Positions 1-9,173 are shown, numbered from the stretch's first letter. The stretch: DNA of 25,092 bases from CAZIQY01 sp964541605 (GCA_964541605.1 CAZIQY010000039.1:1-25092), one strand, 5' to 3'. The notes: a model not told the origin generated them from the letters alone. Program-made: numbers and translations.

Positions 1-65
1 TCCCCGGAGATACTTCGAGCTCCCTGCAGTACATGCGGATCAACGGATCGATGGATCGATGGTGA
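1..65 (+). other. possible 3' end of an upstream gene (unresolved)
   Basis: One frame is open from the window edge to a TGA at 63-65 and would end ...LQYMRINGSMDRW. Two other frames are also open here, one to about 112 and one to about 175, so the coding frame cannot be decided. The stretch contains a tandem GGATCGAT duplication at 45-60. I do not recognise a family. It is listed only because the window may cut a gene here. Confidence 0.2.
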
Positions 66-224
66 TCCGGCGCTCGGGGAAATTTTTAAACGAGGAAAGC
101 GCGCGTGAAAACAACGGGGGGGCAACGGGGGTGAAGGATGATGATCAGCTATGGATGATTATTGAGGTTTTCTGAAGTGAGGGGGAAAAGAAAACTGGAA
201 AGATGTCTTTTTAAGGGATGATGA

Positions 225-241
225 AGCGGGGGGTCCCCGCT
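225..241. repeat. hairpin flanked by a short direct repeat
   Basis: AGCGGGG and CCCCGCT form a perfect 7-bp inverted repeat around a GGT loop. The 9-mer AGGGATGAT occurs on both sides (214-222 and 243-251), and a T5 run follows at 251-255. It could act as a weak terminator for whatever lies to the left, or be a small mobile-type repeat. The sequence shows only the symmetry. Confidence 0.4.
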
Positions 242-376
242 CAGGGATGATTTTTGACTCTATTCTGGAGAGGCCTTCTTCTGATCATCAGGCGGATCGG
301 AGCTCGCACCGGGTTGTCATATCATACTGCTTTAATTGAATATCCGCTGTGTATAAAAGCAAATGCATGGAAAAAT

Positions 377-411
377 CCGCTATCCCGTAAAGGGCAGCGG
401 GGGGATAGCGG
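377..411. repeat. perfect 10-bp inverted repeat, 15-base loop
   Basis: CCGCTATCCC at 377-386 is the exact reverse complement of GGGATAGCGG at 402-411. The 15-base spacer is G-rich. There is no T tract behind it, so it is not a standard intrinsic terminator. It resembles a REP-type palindrome, a recombination site or a structured RNA element. Whether it recurs in the genome cannot be seen here. Confidence 0.5.
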
Positions 412-641
412 GTATCGAGTACGAGAACCTACAATTCGATATCATGCTTCATCGTTTCTCCTCTGAGGCATGCCCTTTCTCTTATTTTCTTTACATTCCA
501 GATAAGGCAAGGTACTGCCTCCCTTATTGACGCACAAAGATTTTTCCGCAAGTAGCTGTGGGTGAGCGGCATTTAGTCGGCAGACAGTCTTGGCAGAACC
601 GGAGCAAAGGGATGCTACGCACAGCGCCTGTTCACTGATGC

Positions 642-871
642 TTGCCGCCAGTTATAGACATTTTTTACTTGCGTGGATTCCAATCGAAAAATGTGATAGT
701 TAGGCACTTATTGGAAGTAAGTATTAAAGCCCAATTTAATTACAAAATTTCACCCGAACATGTTTATGAAGGGAGACATGAAATTGATCTTAGGATCTCG
801 TTTTCCGAAAAAGACAAGAGGGGCTGCGTATCGATAGGTTAGAACAGCACTTTGGTAAAGTTAAAGCCTGA
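642..871 (+). pseudogene. short coding relic upstream of the OLD gene
   Basis: A 66-codon frame at 642-842 has protein-like composition (…HEIDLRISFSEKDKRG) and stops at 840-842. A neighbouring frame is open from 794 and reads EGLRIDRLEQHFGKVKA before a TGA at 869-871, 12 bases ahead of the next gene. A single indel near 815-825 would join them. This may be the decayed end of a lost gene, or chance. I recognise no family. Confidence 0.2.
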
Positions 872-883
872 TGGGGAATAGCC

Positions 884-3241
884 ATGCGCATAGACTTTGT
901 AGAAATTCGCAACTTCCGGCGTCTTGCGGCGATCCGGATCGACTTTTCCGATAAGACCACACTTTTTGTCGGTGCGAATAATAGTGGCAAGACATCAGCA
1001 ATTACCGCGCTGCGCAATTTCTTAATCCAGCAAAATGCCTTTTCCGTGTACGATATCCCTTTATCGTTCTGGGCGGCCATTGATAAACTTGGTCATGTTT
1101 TTGAGAAAGACGAGAGCGATGAACTACATCTAAAGTGGAGAGAATTCCTACCCTCGCTCGATTTGTGGCTTAAGGTCTCCGAGAGCGAAATCCACCACGT
1201 TGCTCATCTTATTCCGACTCTGGACTGGCGCCCTGATGAAGGGATCGGCGTTCGTTTGCAATTGGAGCCTGAAAAACCTGTTGAACTCCTACAAGCATAT
1301 CTGAAAGCGAAGAAATCCGCGTGCGACACGCTGGACGCAAAGCTACCGAATAAGGCCGATGATAGCACCGCCGCAAAGCAGGTCGAAACAGAGAAAGGTG
1401 AGGAAGGAACGTGCAGAAAATTTGCACTCTGGCCTGAGAGCCTTATGGATTTTCTAAAGAAACGCATGTCCAATTTCTTGACAGTGAACGCCTTCCTGCT
1501 CGATCCATCCAAAAAGGCGCTTCCAAAAGATGGTGTGGCCCAGCCTCAAGAACTTCCTGCCGAGGCAGAACCTCTTGGCGGTAATCCTTTCAAGGGCCTA
1601 ATTGAAATCGATGAGGTACCTGCCCATCGTGGCTTGAGTGATTACGCGGGGATCGCAGGAGATGAGGCTGAATCCGATCAAAACGAACGGCAGAGCAAAC
1701 AAATGCTAACCAGTCAACTACGTGCCTATTACGGAAAACATCTTGATCCCTATAAAGCGCCAGGGCCATCGGATATCTTGGCCCTGGAAGCAATTCATGA
1801 AGCACAGATTGTTTTCGATGAAAAACTGAAGGATTGTTTCAAAACACCCCTTGACGAACTGGAAGGCCTCGGCTATCCAGGCGTTGCTAATCCACGCTTG
1901 ATCATTTCCACATCCCTGAAGCCGGTAGAAGGTCTCAAACATCAATCCGCAGTTCAGTACGACGTCGCACCATCACAAGCAAAGGGTGCGGCTCTGTATC
2001 GGCTGCCCGAGCAATGCAACGGGCTCGGATATCAGAATCTTATTTCCATGGTTTTTCGATTGATCAGCTTTCGCGATGACTGGATGAAAGTCGGCAAGGC
2101 CGCTCAAACAGATGAAGAAGCGGGTGCACATTCCAGTTCGAGACCACCACTCCATCTTGTCCTGTTGGAAGAACCTGAGGCGCATTTGCACGTGCAGGTG
2201 CAACAAGTCTTTATTCGCAAGGCCTATGATGTTCTGCAAAATCATTCTGACTTAAGAGAAAAAGGAAGTCCGCTTTCGACGCAGCTTGTTGTCAGCACGC
2301 ATTCGGGCCATATCGCCCATGAAGTCGAATTTGCTGATATGCGCTATTTCCGCAGGCACTTCGCACTCAAACCAGAAGAGACACCTACATCAACTGTTGT
2401 AAATTTGTCGGAGATTTTCGGTACCCCTGATGAAACGGCAAAGTTTGTTTCGCGTTATCTTCGATCGACTCATGCAGATCTGTTTTTTGCAGATGGAGCG
2501 ATAATGGTGGAGGGTGCTGCAGAACGTATGCTCGTTCCACATTTCATCCGAAATCGCTACGACAAGCTGCACAGCTGCTACGTCACACTCCTGGAAGTAG
2601 GCGGAAGCCATGCCCATCGCCTGAAGCGGTTGATTGAACATTTGGGCCTCAATACCCTCATCATAACCGATATTGATGCTGTAGATAAATCAACACACAA
2701 AGTTAAGCCTGAAAGAGCCAAGGGTTTAGTCACGGCCAACAATGTGCTTAAAGAGTGGCATCCTGCGAAAACATCACTCGACGACTTGCTGGACATTAAA
2801 GAAGAAAATAAAGAGAAAGTTTACGATGCTTTCTTCTCCATACGGGTGGCTTACCAAACACCGTTGCAAGTGGCCCTAAGTGAACAAGCGGCTGCTTCGA
2901 CTGCGACACCGAGAACATTTGAGGATGCGTTGGTATTCAAAAATATGGAGTTCTTTCGCGATGCAGACGGTTTGGGACTGGTCAAAAAATTTAAGGACGC
3001 AATAGGAAGTAGTGAGAGCATCGTCGCCTTGCACGACGTCATATTGGAGGCACTTGGAAAGGCTGATAAAGCCAAGTTTGCCTTGGACTTGCTGTATTCC
3101 AAAGATCCATCATTAATCCAAGTACCTGAATACATCCATCAAGGACTAACCTGGCTGGAAAATAAATTATTACAGCGCCAGCAGGAAGTTCAAATTACAC
3201 AAAGCGGCAAAGAAGGTTCTCCGGGCGAGGGTGAGAAATGA
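884..3241 (+). CDS. OLD-family ATPase/TOPRIM nuclease (GajA-like)
   Basis: Predicted ATP-regulated DNA endonuclease of the OLD family. The N-terminus begins with the typical RecF/SMC-like strand (RIDFVEIRNFRRL) and a Walker A GANNSGKTS at residues 30-38. The Walker B/D-loop LLEEPEAHLH is at 427-436, and the ABC-type half is split by a long charged insert (about 140-290). A TOPRIM domain follows: acidic E543 in VEGAAERML, then the D596-I-D598 pair. The gene is 785 codons, well above the roughly 580 of GajA, so it is a larger class 2 OLD variant. The ATG at 884 is the natural start because the conserved ATPase strand begins immediately. It overlaps the downstream UvrD helicase by 4 bp (ATGA), implying translational coupling and a joint function. 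In the Gabija system the nuclease is released when nucleotides are depleted by phage. That role is inferred here from architecture and partner. A 60-base sample (1801-1860) is only 38% GC. Confidence 0.85.
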   Translation: MRIDFVEIRNFRRLAAIRIDFSDKTTLFVGANNSGKTSAITALRNFLIQQNAFSVYDIPLSFWAAIDKLGHVFEKDESDELHLKWREFLPSLDLWLKVSESEIHHVAHLIPTLDWRPDEGIGVRLQLEPEKPVELLQAYLKAKKSACDTLDAKLPNKADDSTAAKQVETEKGEEGTCRKFALWPESLMDFLKKRMSNFLTVNAFLLDPSKKALPKDGVAQPQELPAEAEPLGGNPFKGLIEIDEVPAHRGLSDYAGIAGDEAESDQNERQSKQMLTSQLRAYYGKHLDPYKAPGPSDILALEAIHEAQIVFDEKLKDCFKTPLDELEGLGYPGVANPRLIISTSLKPVEGLKHQSAVQYDVAPSQAKGAALYRLPEQCNGLGYQNLISMVFRLISFRDDWMKVGKAAQTDEEAGAHSSSRPPLHLVLLEEPEAHLHVQVQQVFIRKAYDVLQNHSDLREKGSPLSTQLVVSTHSGHIAHEVEFADMRYFRRHFALKPEETPTSTVVNLSEIFGTPDETAKFVSRYLRSTHADLFFADGAIMVEGAAERMLVPHFIRNRYDKLHSCYVTLLEVGGSHAHRLKRLIEHLGLNTLIITDIDAVDKSTHKVKPERAKGLVTANNVLKEWHPAKTSLDDLLDIKEENKEKVYDAFFSIRVAYQTPLQVALSEQAAASTATPRTFEDALVFKNMEFFRDADGLGLVKKFKDAIGSSESIVALHDVILEALGKADKAKFALDLLYSKDPSLIQVPEYIHQGLTWLENKLLQRQQEVQITQSGKEGSPGEGEK

Positions 3242-5127
3242 TGGAAAAGTCATTTGCGCCTACTGACGATCATTTCGATGCCGATGCTGACGAGCTGATT
3301 GCAAAATGTGTGGCTGCGGAACCACCAGTTAGTTTTTTCCTATTTGCCGGTGCAGGTTCCGGCAAAACGCGCTCATTGGTGGAAGCTCTTCATGTGATCA
3401 AAGGAACCACTGCTCATCGAATGAGGCTGACTGGCCGAAAAATCGGTGTTATTACATTCACAAATAAGGCGTGTGATGAAATCAAGCATCGCCTTGAATA
3501 TGATGATCTTTTTGCTGTCTCCACGATTCACAGCTTTGCCTGGTCGCTCATAAAAGGACTTAACCACGACATTAGGGAGTGGTTGACGATTAATTTACAG
3601 GCTGAAGTTGCAGATCTTGAGGAGAAAGAGCGCAAAGGAAGACCTGGCACGAAAGCGTCCATCGACAGGTTAAACGCAATCGCGGCAAAAAGTGAACGGC
3701 TGAAGATTCTCGATGACATAAGAAGCTTCATTTACAATCCGGATGGTGACAATCGAGAACGTAATTCCCTAAATCATGCAGAGGTCATCAAGATCACTTC
3801 TTCATTTCTCACCGCAAGGCCGATGATGCAGAGTCTATTGGTGAATAAATTTCCGATTCTTCTTATCGATGAGAGCCAAGATACAGATAAGGAGCTTATC
3901 GAAGCACTGTTCAGCGTTCAGGCAGCTTTGAGGCACAAATTTGCCCTTGGTATCATCGGTGACACCATGCAGCGAATCTATACCGCCGGCAAACTGGACC
4001 TTGGTGGTAACTTGCCGGATGATTGGGCTACACCGAGCAAAAGGATGAATCACCGCTCATGTCGACGCATCATTGCGTTGATCAACCGAGTTCGATGGGC
4101 TGTAGATGGCCAAGAACAGCAATACCGAAGCGACAAAGGCGAGGGTTTTGTCCGCCTTTTCATATTACCAGATGGAAGCGCCGATAAATCGGACGTAGAA
4201 CATAAAGTCTGTATGAGGATGGCAGACATTACGGGCGATCCAGGCTGGAGCAATCCCGACGAAAGCGTGAAGACTCTCATATTGGAGCATCACATGGCGG
4301 CTAATCGACTTGGTTTTTTGCCCTTATGGGATGCACTCAGCGGGGTGGATAGGCTACAAACCGGGCTGAGAGATGGATCGCTGCCCATTCTGCGTTTCTT
4401 TTCTCACCTCGTTTTACCCTTGGTCAAGGCCTATAATGCAGGCAATCGCTTCGCCGTAACAGCAATGATCCGCAAACATTCGCCCCTGCTGGAAAAGAAA
4501 GCTCTTGAAGAATGCACGCCCCATCAACGGAGTCAAATTGAAAAGGCCAGGCTAGCGGTTGATTCATTGGCGGCTCTTTGGTCCACGGGCAATACGCCCA
4601 CCTTTTTACAGGTACTGAGGACGGTACATGAAACGAATCTATTTGAGATACCGGCAATCCTCCACCCATTTGCAAAGCGTGGTGACGAACCCACGGAAGA
4701 ACCTGACGAAACTGAAGACAACAAAAGAGATGAACTGACCGCCGTGCGTAAATTCTTGGAAACATCCTTCAATCAAATTGAATGCTATAGTCAATACATC
4801 CAAGGTGAGGCTCAGTATGATACGCATCAAGGCATCAAGGGACTGGAATTTCCGCGTGTCTGCGTGATTATGGATGACTCGGAAGCACGAGGTTTTATGT
4901 TTTCCTATGAGAAACTTTTTGGGGCAAAAGAAGATTCGACTCGTCGGGACCCAGGGCAAGAGACTTCAATTGATCGGACAAAACGGCTCTTTTATGTTAC
5001 GTGTAGCCGTGCTGAGGACAGCCTGGCTCTTGTTGCATACACCTCAGCACAAGACGCCGTACGAAATCACGTAATAAAGGAAGATTGGTTTAAAGAGGAG
5101 GAAATTGAAGTTTGGACAGTTACTTAA
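3238..5127 (+). CDS. UvrD/Rep-type SF1 helicase (GajB-like partner)
   Basis: Superfamily 1A helicase with all main motifs: Walker A FAGAGSGKT (36-44), motif Ia ITFTNKACDEI, motif Ib STIHSFA, motif II DESQD (211-215), motif III GDTMQRIY, motif V HQGIKGLEF (530-538), and motif VI RLFYVTCSR (583-591). It looks catalytically complete. At 629 codons it is longer than GajB (about 490) but shorter than chromosomal UvrD (about 720). Class 2 OLD nucleases are typically encoded beside such a helicase, and here the start codon lies inside the stop codon of the OLD gene. A second ATG follows at 3241. In Gabija the helicase binds the nuclease tetramer and helps sense or degrade nucleic acid. I infer the same pairing, but the lengths leave room for a related, distinct subtype. 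General repair UvrD is less likely given the overlap and the surrounding defence genes. Confidence 0.85.
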   Translation: MMEKSFAPTDDHFDADADELIAKCVAAEPPVSFFLFAGAGSGKTRSLVEALHVIKGTTAHRMRLTGRKIGVITFTNKACDEIKHRLEYDDLFAVSTIHSFAWSLIKGLNHDIREWLTINLQAEVADLEEKERKGRPGTKASIDRLNAIAAKSERLKILDDIRSFIYNPDGDNRERNSLNHAEVIKITSSFLTARPMMQSLLVNKFPILLIDESQDTDKELIEALFSVQAALRHKFALGIIGDTMQRIYTAGKLDLGGNLPDDWATPSKRMNHRSCRRIIALINRVRWAVDGQEQQYRSDKGEGFVRLFILPDGSADKSDVEHKVCMRMADITGDPGWSNPDESVKTLILEHHMAANRLGFLPLWDALSGVDRLQTGLRDGSLPILRFFSHLVLPLVKAYNAGNRFAVTAMIRKHSPLLEKKALEECTPHQRSQIEKARLAVDSLAALWSTGNTPTFLQVLRTVHETNLFEIPAILHPFAKRGDEPTEEPDETEDNKRDELTAVRKFLETSFNQIECYSQYIQGEAQYDTHQGIKGLEFPRVCVIMDDSEARGFMFSYEKLFGAKEDSTRRDPGQETSIDRTKRLFYVTCSRAEDSLALVAYTSAQDAVRNHVIKEDWFKEEEIEVWTVT

Positions 5128-5197
5128 TGACTCGTAAGGGTTGTCGGTTGGACCAATCACTGCGGCTTGACGATGCGTAATGCATGGAAGGTGGAAG

Positions 5198-6089
5198 ATG
5201 GATGCGATTGACAAAGAGCCTTTTTCTGTTCGCTTCGGAATTGCAACCGGCCCCTTAATTGATACTGATTTTCCCGCAACGGCGCGAGATGGCCTTTGGC
5301 ACGTCCTCAACAGGGCGGTTAAGCTGAAACGTACCGAGGGATGGATAGCAATTACCAATGAATTGCTTCGACTGCGCAGGTTGCGGGAACCTTACGACGA
5401 AGCGAATGCCGCAGATGTGGCCGCTCACCATCTCCATAATCTCCAATGGGACCGAGCCTACATTTTGCGAGCGTGTCCATGACATTCTTCTCGCACCCGA
5501 GATTGAGTATGACTGGAATGGCAATCCTGACGAACGTGTCTGTATTGAAGATGTCCGTCGTGACTTTGAAGCAGACATAAATCAACTTTTCGCTGAAGAA
5601 GGGATCGCTTACAGGATGACGGACGGTCACCTATACCGCCCAGGGCGACTTCACTCCCAACGCATATCTGCCAAGTCTCAGGTTGTGCTTCGAGACCAGC
5701 GCCTCAAAGAAGCCCGCTTGCATTTTGCAAAAGCTCAGCGCTTTTTTGCCACTTGTCCGGATCCAGACCTACCAAACGCCATCAAAGAGGCTGTTTCGGC
5801 ACTTGAGGCAGCAACGAAATCTCTCTTCCCGAAACGTAATAATGATTTTGAAAAGTGCCTGAAGGAAATACGTGACGCTGACGGTGAAGGCATCCCGCCA
5901 ACGGTATTGAATGGGATCATGGCAACGTATCGCTTTCGAGGAGCTGGCGAACTCGTCGCCCACGGCGGCGCTAAAGGTGGAAAGCCGACAGCCGCTCTAA
6001 CAGAGTGGGTACTCTCCGTGGTTGCTTCCTCAATAATATATCTTTGGGATCTTGCCATCGCAACTGAAGATGATGTGCCGCCGTTCTAA
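5198..6089 (+). pseudogene. AbiJ/HEPN-like abortive-infection gene, frameshifted
   Basis: Two overlapping frames read as one protein of about 296 residues broken by a single-base shift. The first (ATG 5198, 6 bases after GGAAGG; an ATG at 5180 is also possible) runs MDAIDKEPFSVRFG... to ...QWDRAY and then out of frame to a TGA at 5480-5482. The second frame takes over with FCERVHDILLAP and ends at 6087-6089. Removing one base near 5461-5466 (CATTTT) gives continuous WDRAYFCERVHD. The N-terminal half resembles AbiJ N-terminal domains. The C-terminal half (NAIKEAVSALEAATKSL ... ELVAHGGA ... SSIIYLWDLA) resembles the HEPN-like module of AbiJ proteins. A textbook HEPN R-x4-6-H is not clear: the nearest is R-x7-H. 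HEPN proteins are usually RNases acting in abortive infection. The shift may be real decay, programmed, or a sequencing error in the T4 run. Confidence 0.6.
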
Positions 6090-6161
6090 TTTCAAGATCA
6101 CGACGGCACTTTTGTGACATACAAAATATCGCCCATCCGTGTCCCTTCCCCACATAATCAT

Positions 6162-6189
6162 TGACTAAATTCCCGAATGGAGTATATTT
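6162..6189 (+). promoter_or_regulatory. sigma-70-type promoter of the SNF2-mod-res-SIR2 operon
   Basis: A -35 box TTGACT (6162-6167; 5 of 6 consensus) and a -10 box TATATT (6184-6189; 5 of 6) are separated by 16 bp. Predicted start point is about 6196, giving a leader of roughly 90 bases before the SNF2 start codon. It lies in the only sizeable gap ahead of the four-gene operon. Confidence 0.6.
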
Positions 6190-6192
6190 CTC

Positions 6193-6217
6193 CCCGATTT
6201 CTCAGGGAAATTGGGGG
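6193..6217. promoter_or_regulatory. inverted repeat over the predicted transcription start (operator candidate)
   Basis: CCCCGATTTC (6193-6202) pairs with GAAATTGGGG (6208-6217) around a TCAGG loop. This gives a 10-bp stem with one G·U pair. It begins 4 bases after the -10 box and covers the predicted start point. As DNA it would suit a repressor dimer; as RNA it would form a hairpin at the very 5' end of the transcript. No regulator gene is next to it. Confidence 0.45.
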
Positions 6218-6284
6218 AAATCGCGGTTATATTTACACGGGCCTTAACCAATGCGTGAAACGAAAGTGAATGTAACGGCGCACT

Positions 6285-9173
6285 ATGGACCTGACCCCTT
6301 ACCACGCCAAATATTTCGCCTACGAGCTGACGAAGCGCTGCTCTTCCGACAGCCTGCAAAAGCTCACTTCATCCCTGTCCGACGCCCAGGTTGATCTCAA
6401 TCCCCATCAGGTTGAGGCCGCCCTATTCGCTTTCCGTTCACCCCTGTCAAAGGGTGCTATCCTGGCTGATGAAGTCGGTTTAGGAAAGACCATCGAGGCA
6501 GGTATTGTCATTTCCCAGAAGTGGGCGGAGCGTAAGAGAAAGATCCTGATTATCCTGCCCTCCAACCTCCGCAAGCAATGGAATCAGGAGCTTCTGGATA
6601 AATTCTTTTTGCCCTCAATAATTATGGAGGCCAGGTCCTTCAACCAGGAAATCAAGAAGGGGCATCTCAATCCCTTCGATCGGAAGGAAATAGTGATCTG
6701 TTCCTATCATTTTGCCCGGACGAAGGACGTGTATCTGGCGAAGATCCCTTGGGACCTTGTGGTAATCGATGAGGCGCACCGGCTGCGAAATGTTTACAAG
6801 AACTCCAACAAGATCGCCAATACCATCAAGGTCGCTGTCGCGCATGCTCCAAAGCTGCTGCTGACGGCCACGCCCCTGCAAAACACCCTGATGGAGCTTT
6901 ACGGGCTGGTGAGCGTGATTGACGACTATACCTTCGGTGACCTGAAGAGCTTCAAGAGCCAGTTCGCCCGGCTGGCAAATGGCGACCGTTTCGACGACCT
7001 GAAAGAGCGCCTGAAGCCGATTTGCAAGCGGACCTTGCGCCGGCAGGTTTTGGAATACATCAAATACACCAACCGTATCCCGATTACTCAGGAGTTCTAT
7101 CCCACAGAGGCCGAGCAAAGGCTCTACGACCTTGTTTCCGATTATCTGCAAAGGCCGAACCTCTATGCCTTGCCGTCCAGCCAACGGCAGTTGATGACCT
7201 TGATCCTGCGCAAACTCCTTGCCTCCTCGACCTATGCCATCTCCGGGACCCTGGTGGCGCTTGCCCAGCGATTGACCCATACACTGACTATTCAAAAGAC
7301 GGATAGTAGCGCGGATGATCTCATCGCAGACCAAATAGACGACTTCGATCAGATCAAAGAGGAGTGGGGAGAAGAAGAGGAAGACAGCGCTGAGACGGCC
7401 GAGGCCAAGCCACAAGACTCCTTGGGGCCTGAAGACATCGAAGGCATCAAGGCGGAACTTGTCACCCTTGAGGAGTTCGTTACACTTGCCAAGGCCATTC
7501 GGAAGAATTCGAAAGGAGAGGTGCTGCTCACCGCCCTGAAAAAGGGCATGGAATTAGCTGCTGCTAAAGGTGGCCGCAGAAAGGCGATCATCTTCACCGA
7601 ATCGACGCGAACCCAGGAATACCTGAGAACCATTCTGGAGAACACGGAATATGCCGGAAGGATCGTCCTTTTCAACGGGTCAAACGGGGATCGGAAATCG
7701 CAGGAGATTTACCGTGCCTGGCTGAATAGGCATCAGGGTACGGATCGCGTGTCCGGTTCCAAAGCCGCCGACCTAAGGGCCGCTATCGTGGATTACTTCC
7801 GTGAGGAGGCGGCCATCATGATCGCCACAGAAGCCGGCGCCGAGGGGATCAATCTGCAATTCTGTTCCCTCGTGGTCAACTACGACCTGCCATGGAACCC
7901 GCAGCGGATCGAGCAGCGCATCGGCCGGTGCCATCGTTACGGCCAGAACAACGACGTGGTGGTGGTCAATTTCCTCAACAAGAGCAACGCCGCCGATCAA
8001 CGCGTCTACCAACTGCTCGCCGAGAAATTCAAGCTTTTTGACGGTGTCTTCGGGGCCAGCGACGAGGTCTTGGGCAGTATCGAATCAGGCGTTGATTTCG
8101 AGAAGCGGATTGCCCGGATTTACCAGGAGTGTCGGACCGAAGCGGAGATTCAGGCCTCCTTCGACGCCCTGCAGGCGGAGCTGGAGACGCAGATCGACGA
8201 GACCATAAACCAGACGCGCCAGCGCCTCCTGGAAAATTTTGACGAGGAGGTTCACGAAAAGCTGCGGATGAACCTGGAGGCAAGCAAAGACTATCTGTCC
8301 AAGTACGAAAACTGGCTGTGGGACATCACCCGGTACTACCTGGAACCTTACGCCGATTTCAGTACGGCGGATCATTCCTTCACGCTGAAAAGCAACCCTT
8401 TCTCCCGCGAAAAGATCCATCCCGGCCCTTACCGGATCGGCAAGTATATCGAGGACGCCAATGTCTACCGGATCGGCCATCCCCTGGCGCAGCGCATCAT
8501 CGAAAAATGCAAGGCCCTGACGCCGCCGAATCGCGACGTGACGTTCCAGTACTCCGCCACCCCGAAGAAAATTACCGTTCTGGAATCCCTCTGTGGACGT
8601 TCCGGCTGGCTGTCCGCCACCAGTGTGACAATTTCTTCTTTTGAAATGGAAGACCATCTGATATTGCATGGATGCTGCGATGACGGAAGCGAGCTGGACG
8701 GTGAAACCTGGCGGCGTTTTTTCTCCCTGCCGGCCACGGAGGGAGCGTCCGCCAGCAGCATGAGCGCCGATATGACGCGCTTGCTGAAGACGCAGCTTGA
8801 ACGGCAAAAGCAGGGGATCGTCGACGGGATCGGCACGAAGAACGCCGCGTATTTTGAGGTTGAACTGGACAAACTCGATAAATGGGGAGAAGACCGGAGA
8901 AATTCCCTACGGCAGACCTTGAAGGAACTGGACGACCGGATCAGGGAGCAGAAAAAGCTGGCCAGGCTGGCCCCCAACCTGCCGGAGAAATTACAGCGCG
9001 AAAAGGAAAGACGGCAGTTGGAGGGAAAAAGAGACGAGGCCTGGCGGGAATATGACGGCGCTGCCAGGGACATCGAAAAGAAGAAGGACCAACTTATCGA
9101 CGAGATAGAAAAGAAGCTGAAACAGGAAGTGACGGAACAGGAATTATTCACGATTCGCTGGAATATGCTATAA
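6285..9173 (+). CDS. SNF2/RapA-like SF2 helicase of a type III R-M operon
   Basis: Swi2/Snf2-family ATPase, predicted double-stranded DNA translocase. Motif I DEVGLGKT at 62-69, motif II DEAH at 162-165, motif III LTATP at 193-197, and motif VI RIGRCHRYGQ at 545-554 are intact. An acidic linker near 355-385 separates the lobes, and a charged coiled coil occupies the C-terminus (about 870-950). The 962 codons match stand-alone bacterial HepA/RapA-like proteins and the DISARM helicase DrmD. It is the first gene of an operon with mod 25 bp downstream. From memory, similar SNF2 genes often accompany Mod and Res, sometimes with a DUF4391 gene between, which is absent here. Its role is probably remodelling or translocation for restriction; this is inferred. 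The start at 6285 has only a weak ribosome site, but in-frame stops exclude a nearby upstream start. Confidence 0.85.
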   Translation: MDLTPYHAKYFAYELTKRCSSDSLQKLTSSLSDAQVDLNPHQVEAALFAFRSPLSKGAILADEVGLGKTIEAGIVISQKWAERKRKILIILPSNLRKQWNQELLDKFFLPSIIMEARSFNQEIKKGHLNPFDRKEIVICSYHFARTKDVYLAKIPWDLVVIDEAHRLRNVYKNSNKIANTIKVAVAHAPKLLLTATPLQNTLMELYGLVSVIDDYTFGDLKSFKSQFARLANGDRFDDLKERLKPICKRTLRRQVLEYIKYTNRIPITQEFYPTEAEQRLYDLVSDYLQRPNLYALPSSQRQLMTLILRKLLASSTYAISGTLVALAQRLTHTLTIQKTDSSADDLIADQIDDFDQIKEEWGEEEEDSAETAEAKPQDSLGPEDIEGIKAELVTLEEFVTLAKAIRKNSKGEVLLTALKKGMELAAAKGGRRKAIIFTESTRTQEYLRTILENTEYAGRIVLFNGSNGDRKSQEIYRAWLNRHQGTDRVSGSKAADLRAAIVDYFREEAAIMIATEAGAEGINLQFCSLVVNYDLPWNPQRIEQRIGRCHRYGQNNDVVVVNFLNKSNAADQRVYQLLAEKFKLFDGVFGASDEVLGSIESGVDFEKRIARIYQECRTEAEIQASFDALQAELETQIDETINQTRQRLLENFDEEVHEKLRMNLEASKDYLSKYENWLWDITRYYLEPYADFSTADHSFTLKSNPFSREKIHPGPYRIGKYIEDANVYRIGHPLAQRIIEKCKALTPPNRDVTFQYSATPKKITVLESLCGRSGWLSATSVTISSFEMEDHLILHGCCDDGSELDGETWRRFFSLPATEGASASSMSADMTRLLKTQLERQKQGIVDGIGTKNAAYFEVELDKLDKWGEDRRNSLRQTLKELDDRIREQKKLARLAPNLPEKLQREKERRQLEGKRDEAWREYDGAARDIEKKKDQLIDEIEKKLKQEVTEQELFTIRWNML

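Larger units (their letters stand above)
66..883. other. long non-coding leader region
   Basis: About 800 bases lie before the first convincing gene. A 70-codon reading frame at 254-466 runs through a perfect inverted repeat and has no recognisable motif, so I do not call it. Two hairpins (225-241 and 377-411) and a short coding relic (642-871) are listed separately. I found no tRNA, CRISPR repeat or clear sigma-70 promoter. The stretch may be the scar of past insertions at an island boundary. Confidence 0.5.

Noticed and set aside
254..466. Plus-strand 70-codon frame
   Set aside because: No ribosome site or motif, and its end runs through the 377-411 hairpin.
6615..7415. Minus-strand 266-codon frame
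   Set aside because: Antisense to intact SNF2 helicase motifs, with no recognisable domain.
6285..9173. DISARM system (SNF2 helicase resembling DrmD)
   Set aside because: No DrmA helicase, DUF1998 DrmB or phospholipase-D DrmC is present. The methyltransferase is a type III Mod with its Res partner.
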